Of a stretch of 36,008 nt of DNA, positions 26,740 to 34,926 are shown in pieces. Made by a program: the position numbers and the translations under genes. The notes below the pieces were generated by a model. The model was not told where the DNA came from. It was given only the letters and a program-made list of their open reading frames with translations, and searched no databases. Origin of the DNA: Candidatus Omnitrophota bacterium (GTDB taxonomy: Bacteria; Omnitrophota; Gorgyraeia; 2-01-FULL-45-10); contig CAIMPC010000018.1 of assembly GCA_903843285.1 (NCBI GenBank), positions 1 to 36,008 of the forward strand, in the 5' to 3' direction. Numbering within the stretch: the first letter of the stretch is position 1; each line of letters starts with the position of its first letter.

Positions 26740-27351
26740 CTACTTATTCTTTGTGAATCTGATATCGTCGAGGTAAATAACGCCTTTCTTATTAGAAGCT
26801 ATCCTGTCTTCAAATACGATAACGAATTCCGACAGGTTAGAAAAATCTGTTATCCCCTTAAAATCCTTTAATGGAATAACTACATCCTGCCAGCTGTCCG
26901 TTATGCTTGTGACATAATAACGTCCGACCTGCTTAGAGGCGTTCTTCAACTCTACTTTAAATACGGTGGTATAGCCAAGCTTGCCATCACCTTTTACCCA
27001 CAAGGCAAGATTGTCATATTTTGAAGCATCGAAGTTCTGCAGGAACATCCAGAATCCGTTGTATGCCGGATTCTTTGAATCGACTGAGTAATCGAGCTTC
27101 ATTGAGAAGCCTGTCGAACCATGCCTGTTTACGCTATCGAACGCCTCACTGCACCCCTGAGAAAAATCTGTGGGATCTTTACTCCATGCGCCGAAGTCCC
27201 CACCTATATTATTGGGCTTCTCTCCGGTATTAAAATCTGCTATTAAAAATTCTCCCCCGACAGCCTCTGTATCTGCTGCCCTGGAGACACCGGCCGCCAA
27301 ACCTATTACCGCGGCCACCAACATCGCTGCCAAAACAATCTTTTTTACCAT
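26740..27351 (-). CDS. Small secreted carbohydrate-binding-like protein
   Basis: 203 aa: a signal peptide (1-25, ending GVSRA) and then only one domain. That domain is the beta-sandwich shared by the array: FLIADFNTGEKPNNIGGDFGAW, LALWVKGDG, YYVTSITDSWQDVVIPLKDF, VIYLDDIRF. The closest relative in the window is the N-terminal domain of the 687-aa glucoamylase-like protein. The pattern recalls CIA30/galactose-binding-type beta sandwiches. Being free-standing and exported, it may bind glycan in the periplasm or at the surface. GGAG lies 6 bases before the ATG. The 83-base gap upstream holds a small AAGATTA / TAATCTT dyad at the end of the histidine kinase gene. A stem-loop follows the gene, fitting separate and perhaps high expression. 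Confidence 0.75.
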   Translation of the reverse strand: MVKKIVLAAMLVAAVIGLAAGVSRAADTEAVGGEFLIADFNTGEKPNNIGGDFGAWSKDPTDFSQGCSEAFDSVNRHGSTGFSMKLDYSVDSKNPAYNGFWMFLQNFDASKYDNLALWVKGDGKLGYTTVFKVELKNASKQVGRYYVTSITDSWQDVVIPLKDFKGITDFSNLSEFVIVFEDRIASNKKGVIYLDDIRFTKNK

Positions 27352-27434
27352 GACTTTCTCCTTTCATTTTCTACTCTAAATATACAATATGTGCGATTAG
27401 AATTCTGTTAGAGGAAGATTAAAAAATACTAATC

Positions 27435-28901
27435 TTACACGGTGGGCAAAAATATATTAAAAGTGGTGCCATGCCCTATAGAGCTCTCGACTTCTATCTT
27501 ACCGTCATGTGAATCCACAACTGACTTCACTATACTTAGGCCCAATCCGAAACCCTGCTCTGTCCTGGACTTGTCTACACGATAGAAACGATCAAATATA
27601 TGCTCGATCTGATAATCAGCAATGCCATGTCCGGTGTCCTTAATCTTTATTCTAACGCCGGCTTTGTCTTTACGCGCATCTATATTGATCTTTCCGTTAT
27701 CGGGAGTGTATTTTATGGCATTGTCGAGCAGATTTATGAAGAGCTGTTTAAGCTGGCGTTCGTCCGCCTTAATGGTCATATCAAAATCGTATGATAGGCT
27801 TATCTCTATATGCTTTTCACCGGCTGGCTTTCTCATGCTATTAACTATGCCCTGGATTAATATGTTCAGGTCCAGCTCTCTCCTGTCGGGTATTATATTC
27901 TGCGCCTCGAAACTGGCCAGCATCAGCATATTTTCAGCCAGTCTGATTATCTTATCTACTTCCTCAAGGCTGGAACGTAATACAGCTTCATAATCTTCGG
28001 CCGAACGCTTTTTCTTTAGCACTACTTCGAATTCACCTTTAATTACGGTAAGAGGGGTCTTCAGGTCGTGGGACAGATCCTCGAATAGCCTCTTATGCGA
28101 GGTAAATGCATGGTCAAGACGCGCCAACATTTCATTAAAAGTCCCTGCAAGCTTCTCTATCTCGTCTCGCGTACCCGGAAGCTTAAGTTTAAGCTTCATA
28201 TTCTCCACTGTAATATCATGGATGGTCTTTATCATATTATCTACCGGCCGCAGTGTCATCTTAGCAAGGAAAGCGCCGATCATGCCGGTTAGTAATACGG
28301 TAAGCGGGAACAATATAAATAAGGCAAATTTTATGATGTCGAGCGGTGTTTGAATAGATGTGAGCGGGCTCGCCACCTGGACGACATATTCGACTTGAGA
28401 ATTCTTTACTGCTGGGGTCAGGAATACCCTGAATTTAACGACTTTTTTAGTCGGGAACGATGTCGTCAGCGTATCGAACATACTATTTCCGTATAATACA
28501 TATATAAGGCTGTCCTCGGATATGTTTGCGATGCCTTGAGTGCTCTTTGATGAGGCAACGACCGTTCCGTTTGGGTCATATATCTGTACTATTATATCCA
28601 ACAGCTTTGGATCTTTGGATCGCTCCTGCACCCACCTCTGCGCTATCGTAGCGAAATTTATACCCCCCTGCCAATCGTCGACCTTAGCGCCATAACGATT
28701 AGGGCCGAGCCTTTCGGCCTCCCAATATGTTCCTATCGCATGCACTATTCCCTCGGCCTTTGAACGTAGCAGTGTATCCATATTCTCATATAGGCTTATA
28801 CTGACGTAATGATAAAGGATGGCGCTAAAAGCGGAAAGCGTAAGAGCGAGAACCGCCATGTAGACGATCGTCATCTTAAAGCGTATTGATTTATAGTACA
28901 T
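27435..28901 (-). CDS. Sensor histidine kinase (HAMP, HisKA, HATPase)
   Basis: 488 aa. One membrane helix (11-32), an exported sensor domain (33-185), a second helix (about 188-213), HAMP (214-266), a dimerisation/phosphoacceptor helix with His278 in SHDLKTPL, and an ATPase domain with the N box LLDNAIKYTP, the G1 box DTGHGI, the F box FDRFYRVDKSR and the G2 box GFGLGLSIV. The layout is that of OmpR-partner kinases. It follows its response regulator by 9 bases. The periplasmic ligand is unknown; position among glucan genes suggests an oligosaccharide or an envelope signal. Confidence 0.93.
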   Translation of the reverse strand: MYYKSIRFKMTIVYMAVLALTLSAFSAILYHYVSISLYENMDTLLRSKAEGIVHAIGTYWEAERLGPNRYGAKVDDWQGGINFATIAQRWVQERSKDPKLLDIIVQIYDPNGTVVASSKSTQGIANISEDSLIYVLYGNSMFDTLTTSFPTKKVVKFRVFLTPAVKNSQVEYVVQVASPLTSIQTPLDIIKFALFILFPLTVLLTGMIGAFLAKMTLRPVDNMIKTIHDITVENMKLKLKLPGTRDEIEKLAGTFNEMLARLDHAFTSHKRLFEDLSHDLKTPLTVIKGEFEVVLKKKRSAEDYEAVLRSSLEEVDKIIRLAENMLMLASFEAQNIIPDRRELDLNILIQGIVNSMRKPAGEKHIEISLSYDFDMTIKADERQLKQLFINLLDNAIKYTPDNGKINIDARKDKAGVRIKIKDTGHGIADYQIEHIFDRFYRVDKSRTEQGFGLGLSIVKSVVDSHDGKIEVESSIGHGTTFNIFLPTV

Positions 28902-28910
28902 GATAGAGCG

Positions 28911-29582
28911 CTACTCTTCCTTTAATATATAGCCCCTACTGCGGACCGTGTGGATAAGTTTACTCTTAAATCCAGAGTCAATTTTATTGCGAAGGTAATT
29001 AATATAGACATCTATAACGTTCGTAAAAGTATCGAAGTCTATGTCCCAGACATGCTCAGATATCATAGTGCGCGTAACGATAGTTCCCTGATTGCGCATA
29101 AGATACTCCAGAAGAGAATATTCTTTAGCTGTTAAATCAATATCTTTTGAGCCCCTCATAACCTTATGTGTCACCAGATCCAGTTCAAGATCTGCGACTT
29201 TAAGCTTCGTGGGCGTGAGCGCTTCGGTCTTTCTGAACATAGCGCGGATCCTTGCCAATAACTCCTCGAATGCAAACGGTTTAGTGAGGTAGTCGTCGGC
29301 GCCGGAATCTAAGCCTAAGACTTTATCCCTTACTGTGTTCTTTGCCGTTAACATTATTATGGGAGCCTTGACCTTTGCCTCTTTCAACTTTCTACATACG
29401 GCAAGGCCGTCGAGCTTCGGCAGCATCAGATCCAGGAGAACCAGGTCGTAGTCATTGGTCTTGGCAAGGAATAACCCCTCCTCGCCGTCATAGGCCGCGT
29501 CCACAGCGTAGCCCTCTTCTCTCAGGCCGCGCTTTACAAAATCCGCTATCTTCCTCTCATCCTCTACCACTAATATACGCAT
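28911..29582 (-). CDS. OmpR-family response regulator
   Basis: 223 aa: receiver domain (1-115) with acidic pair Glu7/Asp8, phosphoacceptor Asp51, Thr79 and Lys101, then an OmpR/PhoB winged-helix domain (about 125-223) ending in HTVRSRGYILKEE. It is probably phosphorylated by the kinase 9 bases downstream and controls the surrounding array. It sits directly downstream of the sugar-binding lipoprotein gene (38-base gap), so it appears co-transcribed with its presumed targets. Confidence 0.95.
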   Translation of the reverse strand: MRILVVEDERKIADFVKRGLREEGYAVDAAYDGEEGLFLAKTNDYDLVLLDLMLPKLDGLAVCRKLKEAKVKAPIIMLTAKNTVRDKVLGLDSGADDYLTKPFAFEELLARIRAMFRKTEALTPTKLKVADLELDLVTHKVMRGSKDIDLTAKEYSLLEYLMRNQGTIVTRTMISEHVWDIDFDTFTNVIDVYINYLRNKIDSGFKSKLIHTVRSRGYILKEE

Positions 29583-29620
29583 CTATCCCCTATCCACCTT
29601 CTTACTGACCTCATTATCTA

Positions 29621-30940
29621 TTATTGTCTTTTTATGAGATAATTGACTTTGTTAATAAATGCGGCGACGGCGCTCTGGGCCGTCTTCTTTCCTCCGAAGA
29701 GAAGGTCAAGCTCCGGTATTACATACATCTCCTTGGCCTCTCTCCATGCGGGAGTGAAGGGATCATAGATTACATACTTCATTGCAGAATCGAGCATCTT
29801 CTTATTGTATGGGATCTTTCCATCATTTGCCCATAGACTGCTCATGGCTATCGACATCATTGCCGGCTGTGCCAGACCCGTCTCGGCGAGAGCCATCTGG
29901 GCCTCTTTGCCCGCCAGGGCTTTTATTACCTCGAAGGCCTCTCTAGGATGCCTTGATTCCTTTAAGATGCAGTAGCCCGATCCGCCCGTACCAAACCCAC
30001 GTTTTCCTGTCGGCCCCTTAGGGAACATGACGACATCCCAGTCGAAATCCTGTATCTTTCGAAGTCCCGGCGTCTCCCAAATACCGGAGGAGAACATCGC
30101 AAGACGTCCCGTCATAAACATTCCCTGAACGCCCATAGCAAGGTTCGTCATAACAGTTACCGATGGCTGTACCTTATATTTATTTATCATGTCCGAATAG
30201 AATTGAAGCCCTTCTTCAGACTCCCTGGAATTTAATGTGCAGGTTTTAGGGTTCTTAACATCATCGACGAGGCTTCCGCCAAATGAATATACGAAGTTCA
30301 TCCATGCCCAGGCGTAAAAACCATACTGCGTAGCCCTGCCGTCTTTATCGACCTTGGTAAGTTTCTTCGCCTTATCGAGCATATCATTCATATCCCAGTC
30401 ATCTGTCGGATAGGGTACTTTCGCTTCGTCAAATAGTTTTTTATTATAGTAAACACAGGCGAAAGGGGCGGTATCTCTGGGGACAGCATATAATTTGTTA
30501 TCGACAGTAAAACGGCTTATGATCTGCGGGTAGAAATCCTTAAAATCAAACTCCGGATCCCCGCCGACATATGGCGTAAGGTCTAAGAGAACATTCTTTG
30601 ACTGAAACGTCACGAACAGGTCAACTTCTGTGCAGATTATATCGGGGGCCGCGCGTCCTGCGATGCGGGTCAACAGCTTATCAGCATACCCTCTGTAAGG
30701 GGTATGCTCCAGCTTAACAATGATGTCAGGGTGAATCTTCTGCCATCTGTTAATTATCTCGGTGGTTATATTGATCTCGTCAGGAGAACCCCAGAAAGCG
30801 ACCCTTATCTCTATCGGCTTGTTACTATCGGCGGTACCACTGGTATTGGATTTTGAATGGTCAGGGGAACAGCCAGTGAAGCAGAGTAAAAAAAAGAAAG
30901 ACACGACAAACAGTGCAATTATAAATCTATTGGCCCTCAT
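29621..30940 (-). CDS. ABC transporter sugar-binding lipoprotein (SBP family 1)
   Basis: 439 aa. The N-terminal signal ends in FTGC with candidate lipidated Cys24. The mature part has the type 1 oligosaccharide-binding pattern: VAFWGSPDEINITTEIINRW near the start, APDIICTEVDLF, KLYAVPRDTAPFACVYYNKKLFDEA, and FGTGGSGYCILKESRHPREAFEVIKAL. It would deliver sugars to the permeases at 12222-14059, though 15.5 kb separates them. AGGAGG stands 6 bases before the ATG. It lies between the outer-membrane-type protein and the two-component system. The ligand is unknown; sophorooligosaccharides fit the neighbourhood. Confidence 0.9.
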   Translation of the reverse strand: MRANRFIIALFVVSFFFLLCFTGCSPDHSKSNTSGTADSNKPIEIRVAFWGSPDEINITTEIINRWQKIHPDIIVKLEHTPYRGYADKLLTRIAGRAAPDIICTEVDLFVTFQSKNVLLDLTPYVGGDPEFDFKDFYPQIISRFTVDNKLYAVPRDTAPFACVYYNKKLFDEAKVPYPTDDWDMNDMLDKAKKLTKVDKDGRATQYGFYAWAWMNFVYSFGGSLVDDVKNPKTCTLNSRESEEGLQFYSDMINKYKVQPSVTVMTNLAMGVQGMFMTGRLAMFSSGIWETPGLRKIQDFDWDVVMFPKGPTGKRGFGTGGSGYCILKESRHPREAFEVIKALAGKEAQMALAETGLAQPAMMSIAMSSLWANDGKIPYNKKMLDSAMKYVIYDPFTPAWREAKEMYVIPELDLLFGGKKTAQSAVAAFINKVNYLIKRQ

Positions 30941-31018
30941 TCCTCTCCTCCTATGCTGATTGAAGATTCATGAAGTTGCAGTCCACGCCTACACGACCTA
31001 CGATCGTATATACAGCCA

Positions 31019-32422
31019 TTACATGAAGAAGTAGGCTTTGAAGTATATGGTGGTAAGGAAATCGTCAATATTGTAATATTGATTACCTCTCCATCCAAAA
31101 TCGACCCTTATTACGCCTGGAGCATAATATTCGAGGCCGGCGAGCCATCCGACGTTATCGAAGTTTGATAGGTTAACTCCGACTCCCAAATCCGCTCCTG
31201 CCTGTATCCATAGCTTATCGTAGACCCTATACTGAACCCTGTTCTCAGACATTAGAGCTATCGCCGTAACATCGAATGGCCCGGGCAAAGGTGGATTAGG
31301 GGTTGGCCATAGTGGCGCAGGACTGAGATAAACTCCATTATCTTCGGATCTCGTATGGTCGTAGGCATACTTCAGCATCGAATATGCATTAAATCTATCG
31401 TTAAAATCACGGCCTACCCTGGCCCATATTTCATATTTTTCGAATGTGTTACTGAACGGAGAGTATTTATCGATCGAATAGCTGAAGCGCCCGGTATAGC
31501 TGGTCTTCATGTCCTTAGACTTTAATCGAAGCTCGCCTGCGGTAAAATAGTGATCCGGTTGATTGCTCCAAGTGCACCTATCATGCTCGGATTTGAAATA
31601 TTCGCCCTGCCAGAATATCTCGCATCTCGGATTAAAGGCCATGGCCTGGTTAGCATAGTATGTGTTTCTCCATTCGTCACCAGACGAGAAATCCCACCTA
31701 TAGTCTTGTTCTTTGACATTGACCGTCGAGTATCTAAAACCTATGTTCGATGTGTAGATCCACTCCAGGGGTTGTATCTTCGCTGTGGTAATAACCATCA
31801 CATCGTTCTGTACCCATCTCTCAACTTTTACATCCGGATACTTAGGATAGTACTCGCGATAGACATCGCGATAATCTATCGTGTATTTCAACTGACCCTT
31901 TATATCGCTCGAAGATTCCTTAGGGTCGCTTAATGTAAACTCCGTTCCGTACGCTCTGACAAACAGCGGTTGGACTATGCTCCTAAAAGCGCAATCTTCA
32001 TATATGACATTGCCCTTCCAGTAACCTTGAAAATCGCTATAAGTATGCTGCATCTCCTTAAACATTATCATATAAGCGTCCAGAGGCTTAGGCTCCTGGT
32101 ATATCTCTACTCTCTGCCCCACCCCAAGAGCAGGGCTCTTCATTACGTAGTCAATAGGCCTGAACCCGCCAAATGTAGTATATGAGGCCTCCGCGCCTAT
32201 TCTATTGGGGTCTATTTTCTTTAGCTGGTATACCTTTTCCGGAGTTTCTACGGTAGGTAGGTCTATTTTGTTTGAGGCGGGCTGAGTGACGCCGATCTCT
32301 TCTTTTTCTGCCGCTGATGCGCCGCGAGGCTGGCTAAAGACTGGGACTACTAAAGAAAGGCAGAAAATTGATGAAATTATAAATAGGCTTGAATAAAAAT
32401 ACAGGGACTTTGTTTTTTTCAC
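31019..32422 (-). CDS. Probable outer-membrane beta-barrel protein
   Basis: 467 aa; a signal peptide (about 1-31) is followed by a low-complexity acidic linker. From residue 80 onward, alternating aromatic/polar strands dominate (YSDFQGYWKGNVIYE, GQLKYTIDYRDVYREYY, WIYTSNIGFRYSTV), and the chain ends in aromatic-rich YFKAYFFM, all typical of a barrel. I recognise no named family. The start is GTG at 32422 with AGGAG 5 bases upstream. Lying between the glucanase (62-base gap) and the sugar-binding lipoprotein (78-base gap), it could be the outer-membrane pore for glucan fragments, which is an inference from position. Confidence 0.6.
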   Translation of the reverse strand: MKKTKSLYFYSSLFIISSIFCLSLVVPVFSQPRGASAAEKEEIGVTQPASNKIDLPTVETPEKVYQLKKIDPNRIGAEASYTTFGGFRPIDYVMKSPALGVGQRVEIYQEPKPLDAYMIMFKEMQHTYSDFQGYWKGNVIYEDCAFRSIVQPLFVRAYGTEFTLSDPKESSSDIKGQLKYTIDYRDVYREYYPKYPDVKVERWVQNDVMVITTAKIQPLEWIYTSNIGFRYSTVNVKEQDYRWDFSSGDEWRNTYYANQAMAFNPRCEIFWQGEYFKSEHDRCTWSNQPDHYFTAGELRLKSKDMKTSYTGRFSYSIDKYSPFSNTFEKYEIWARVGRDFNDRFNAYSMLKYAYDHTRSEDNGVYLSPAPLWPTPNPPLPGPFDVTAIALMSENRVQYRVYDKLWIQAGADLGVGVNLSNFDNVGWLAGLEYYAPGVIRVDFGWRGNQYYNIDDFLTTIYFKAYFFM

Positions 32423-32484
32423 AGTCTCTCCTGAACTACATCAACACACGTACCATTTACCACAGTTATATTATCATAAAAGTG

Positions 32485-33762
32485 TTATTTGTCAACGGGT
32501 ATCTGAACCTTTAGTGATTTTGGCTTCTCTCTATCTAAGCACAGGTCTTTCCATCTATTTACAGTATCCAGCTTCATAAATTTATTCCAGACAAGCCCCG
32601 ATCGGAAATTTTCTACCATCAGCATTGTAATTCCTACGTCTATGGCCAGATATTCTTCGGCCCACCAATGCCTATCCAAGTTAAAAGCATCTTTAAATCC
32701 GTATTTTCCATATAGAAAACTATTATGTTTATCTTTAAGATATTTAAGACCGATCAAAACTGTATCGGGATCAAAGACTATCGAACCGGCCATTCCGGAA
32801 GGCGCTATAGTACCATCGTTAAAACCATCCCCTGGCCTGGCGCCATATCCCTTATAGCCATCCGGACCCAGGGACGCTGTGAGGCCCCATGAATTCTCAC
32901 CGTACGCTTTATGTTGAGTCGCATTATCGATGCAGAATTCTCTATTGGCCCTGGTCGCATTCACCGAATTATCGAAATAATTTATACCTCCATCGTACAA
33001 TTTCCGGAAATCTATCCACGCATGCGAATACTGGTATGTAAATAAACTTCCCGTGGTGGAATAGACAACTTCATAACCATTATAAGTATCGACGGGCCGC
33101 TTCCACGCCTGCCATGCCTCTTTCGAAATGGGATGTGTCGGAGAGCCTATGGCAAGCGCATACAATATCATCGCCTCGCTATACGAATCCCAATAGTACC
33201 ACAGAAACCCGGATCTTGGCTTCCAACCCATACACATTACGGATCTGCCATTCATCATCCATGGCCAGTCGACTCTCTCGTAGAGATCGCGCGCAATACG
33301 CTCGATTTCAGTGCCCTTAAAATATTCTCCTGCAAATAGAGCTCCTGCTAAAAATAGCGCCGTGTCGATGGATGATAACTCGGAATCCCACGTTCTTGCG
33401 CCTGTGCGCATATCGAGGAAATGGTAGAAAAACCCGCGCTCATTAGGGACATCGTCTCTGAATGTTTTAAGTGTTCTGATCACGCGCTCGTAAGCCTTAT
33501 CGCGATCGATCCACCCTCTCGACTCTCCTATACACATGGCAGTGAGACTGAAACCGACCGCCGCTACGCTACATGGGGCTCCCGGGCGGGAACTGTCCTT
33601 TACGAGGCCGTTACGGGGATTGGCCTCATTCGCAAAATATAGTAAGCTGTCGTATTGAAGTTTATCGAGAAAAGCCTCATCCTGTGCGAATGCATTAGAC
33701 ATGGATATGGAAGACAGCGCAATAAAAAGTGAAAGCGTAAGGCATGTGTACCTATTCTTCAT
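32485..33762 (-). CDS. Secreted GH144-like endo-beta-1,2-glucanase (single domain)
   Basis: 425 aa: a signal peptide (about 1-26, SNAFA) followed by a single glucoamylase/SGL domain close to the usual GH144 length. Key segments are ERGFFYHFLDMRTG, SELSSIDTALFLAGALFAGEYF, MCMGWKPRSGFLWYYWDSYSEAMILYALAIGSP (shortened here), FTYQYSHAWIDFR, NREFCIDN and SGMAGSIVFDPD. The same blocks occur in the 762-aa protein at 24375. GH144 enzymes cut linear beta-1,2-glucan internally; acid and base residues were not assigned, so chemistry is by family. The ATG overlaps the TGA of the HAMP-domain gene (ATGA), so translation is coupled. Confidence 0.85.
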   Translation of the reverse strand: MKNRYTCLTLSLFIALSSISMSNAFAQDEAFLDKLQYDSLLYFANEANPRNGLVKDSSRPGAPCSVAAVGFSLTAMCIGESRGWIDRDKAYERVIRTLKTFRDDVPNERGFFYHFLDMRTGARTWDSELSSIDTALFLAGALFAGEYFKGTEIERIARDLYERVDWPWMMNGRSVMCMGWKPRSGFLWYYWDSYSEAMILYALAIGSPTHPISKEAWQAWKRPVDTYNGYEVVYSTTGSLFTYQYSHAWIDFRKLYDGGINYFDNSVNATRANREFCIDNATQHKAYGENSWGLTASLGPDGYKGYGARPGDGFNDGTIAPSGMAGSIVFDPDTVLIGLKYLKDKHNSFLYGKYGFKDAFNLDRHWWAEEYLAIDVGITMLMVENFRSGLVWNKFMKLDTVNRWKDLCLDREKPKSLKVQIPVDK

Positions 33763-34430
33763 GTCTTATATTTGGCAAGAACTCCACCTATAACCTTAAC
33801 TATATCCTTAAGTCTCAAAGCGTCTTCTTTGTTTATTCTGGACTCTATATCGCGAATTCTTTCATCGAGTACCGAACCTGCCGTCTTCAGTCTGGCAAAG
33901 TCATTATGTAGCGCCTCAACCATATTATCCAGCGCCGATGAGGCATCCTTCATTTCGTCACCCTTTCTCGTCTTGAAATTTACCGACAAGTCGCCGCGAC
34001 GTATCGCCTCCGCCGATCTCTCTATGCTGTACATAGGACCTGCCACCTTATGGGAAATGACTATGCCTGCTAAAAATATCGCCACTGCAAGTATTACCAC
34101 TTTAGGAAGAAGCGAACGATTAACGGCCTCTAAGGCGTTCTTAAGCGCATCCTGCTGCTGCGCGCTTAATAGCTCCGCTTCACGGAATATTCTGTTAAGC
34201 CGGTAATCTCCTTTCCTGAATCGGGCGTCCTCATAATCCGCTATACGCTTGGCAGTCTCGAGGTTCTGTGATACCTTGAACTGCGAGAAGTTTTCTATAA
34301 TGGAACCCCACATGCCGAAGTATACGCCAGCGCCCGAGGCAATCATCACGACAGCAAGTATGGCCACTATGGATAACGTATATTTAAGCTGGAACTTCTT
34401 ATTTATAAAATAATTCCTTCTCTTCGCCAT
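33759..34430 (-). CDS. HAMP-domain membrane protein without an output domain
   Basis: 223 aa. A basic start, helix 1 (about 16-37), a short exported segment (38-105), helix 2 (about 108-128), HAMP (about 129-180; GPMYSIERSAEAIRRGDLSVNF) and a short coiled coil. It has no kinase, cyclase, methyl-accepting or other output domain, so it may pass a signal by contact with another protein, possibly the histidine kinase encoded downstream. AGGAG stands 6 bases before the ATG. It is the first gene of the long minus-strand array, 52 bases from a sigma70-like promoter, and its stop overlaps the glucanase start. Confidence 0.8.
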   Translation of the reverse strand: MAKRRNYFINKKFQLKYTLSIVAILAVVMIASGAGVYFGMWGSIIENFSQFKVSQNLETAKRIADYEDARFRKGDYRLNRIFREAELLSAQQQDALKNALEAVNRSLLPKVVILAVAIFLAGIVISHKVAGPMYSIERSAEAIRRGDLSVNFKTRKGDEMKDASSALDNMVEALHNDFARLKTAGSVLDERIRDIESRINKEDALRLKDIVKVIGGVLAKYKT

Positions 34431-34481
34431 ATCATCTCCTGTAATTAATTTAGGGTTTTAAAGTATTCTAATATTGAGGTA

Positions 34482-34509
34482 AGTATATCATATGGGAAGG
34501 AATTGGCAA
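34482..34509 (-). promoter_or_regulatory. Sigma70-like promoter of the glucan-related array
   Basis: On the minus strand, TTGCCA (34504-34509) and TATACT (34482-34487) are 16 bases apart. Transcription would begin near 34475, leaving a 45-base leader with a strong AGGAG before the HAMP-protein ATG. No dyad was seen inside it. Confidence 0.65.
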
Positions 34510-34558
34510 TACGCGTGGATCACAAAAAGCGTAATCAATCGGTAAGTGGAGGAATAAT

Positions 34559-34605
34559 GTCATCCTGAACGGGTCACAGTTTGCGTCAGACGAAGTGAAG
34601 GATCC
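34559..34605. repeat. Dyad repeat copy D, half-unit
   Basis: Begins GTCATCCTGA and ends GAAGGATCC, matching one half of the full copies; the mirrored second half is absent. It lies in the gap between the array promoter and the toxin-antitoxin module. Confidence 0.65.
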
Positions 34606-34613
34606 GGTTATTG

Positions 34614-34719
34614 GTGCCATCATCAAAAGTGCCACCCTTGAAAACTAACTACCACTAAACGGTGCGCACACCTAATAAATTACTTATATTCTCGAGGGTG
34701 GTACCTGCGAGCATGGCAC
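34614..34719. repeat. Imperfect inverted repeat, about 106 bp
   Basis: Arms of about 30 bp begin GTGCCAT (34614) and end ATGGCAC (34719). They share CCACCCT / AGGGTGG further in, with several mismatches, and enclose about 45 bases. No coding potential. It may be a decayed MITE or REP-like element. The remaining bases to 34860 hold nothing I can name. Confidence 0.5.
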
Positions 34720-34874
34720 TTATTTACAGAAGGATTCTGAAAGCGTCCCTACAAGTCGTGTCTTCACACTTCACGCTTTGAGGGTGCTTGTGCAGATGTT
34801 TCTTAATTGGACAGGGCACAACAAATTGACTCTGACCCATTTTTCCTCACTAATAGAAAAAGAAAATTTTAAGC

Positions 34875-34903
34875 TTGACAGTATATCAAATTTGATATAT
34901 ACT
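34875..34903 (+). promoter_or_regulatory. Promoter with 18-bp palindromic operator of the toxin-antitoxin genes
   Basis: Consensus TTGACA (34875-34880), a 17-base spacer and TATACT (34898-34903). Almost the whole spacer is a perfect palindrome, TATATCAAATTTGATATA (34882-34899). This is the expected place for an XRE antitoxin to bind and repress its own operon. Confidence 0.85.
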
Positions 34904-34926
34904 TACTAACAAAGGAAAGGTTATAC

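Noticed and set aside
27418..27437. Terminator at the end of the histidine kinase gene
   Set aside because: The AT-rich 7-bp dyad overlaps the stop codon and has no T-run after it on the minus strand.
34816..34845. AATTGACTCTGACCC motif recalling sequences near IS200/REP-type transposases
   Set aside because: Only a short resemblance from memory; no transposase or matching second end is present.
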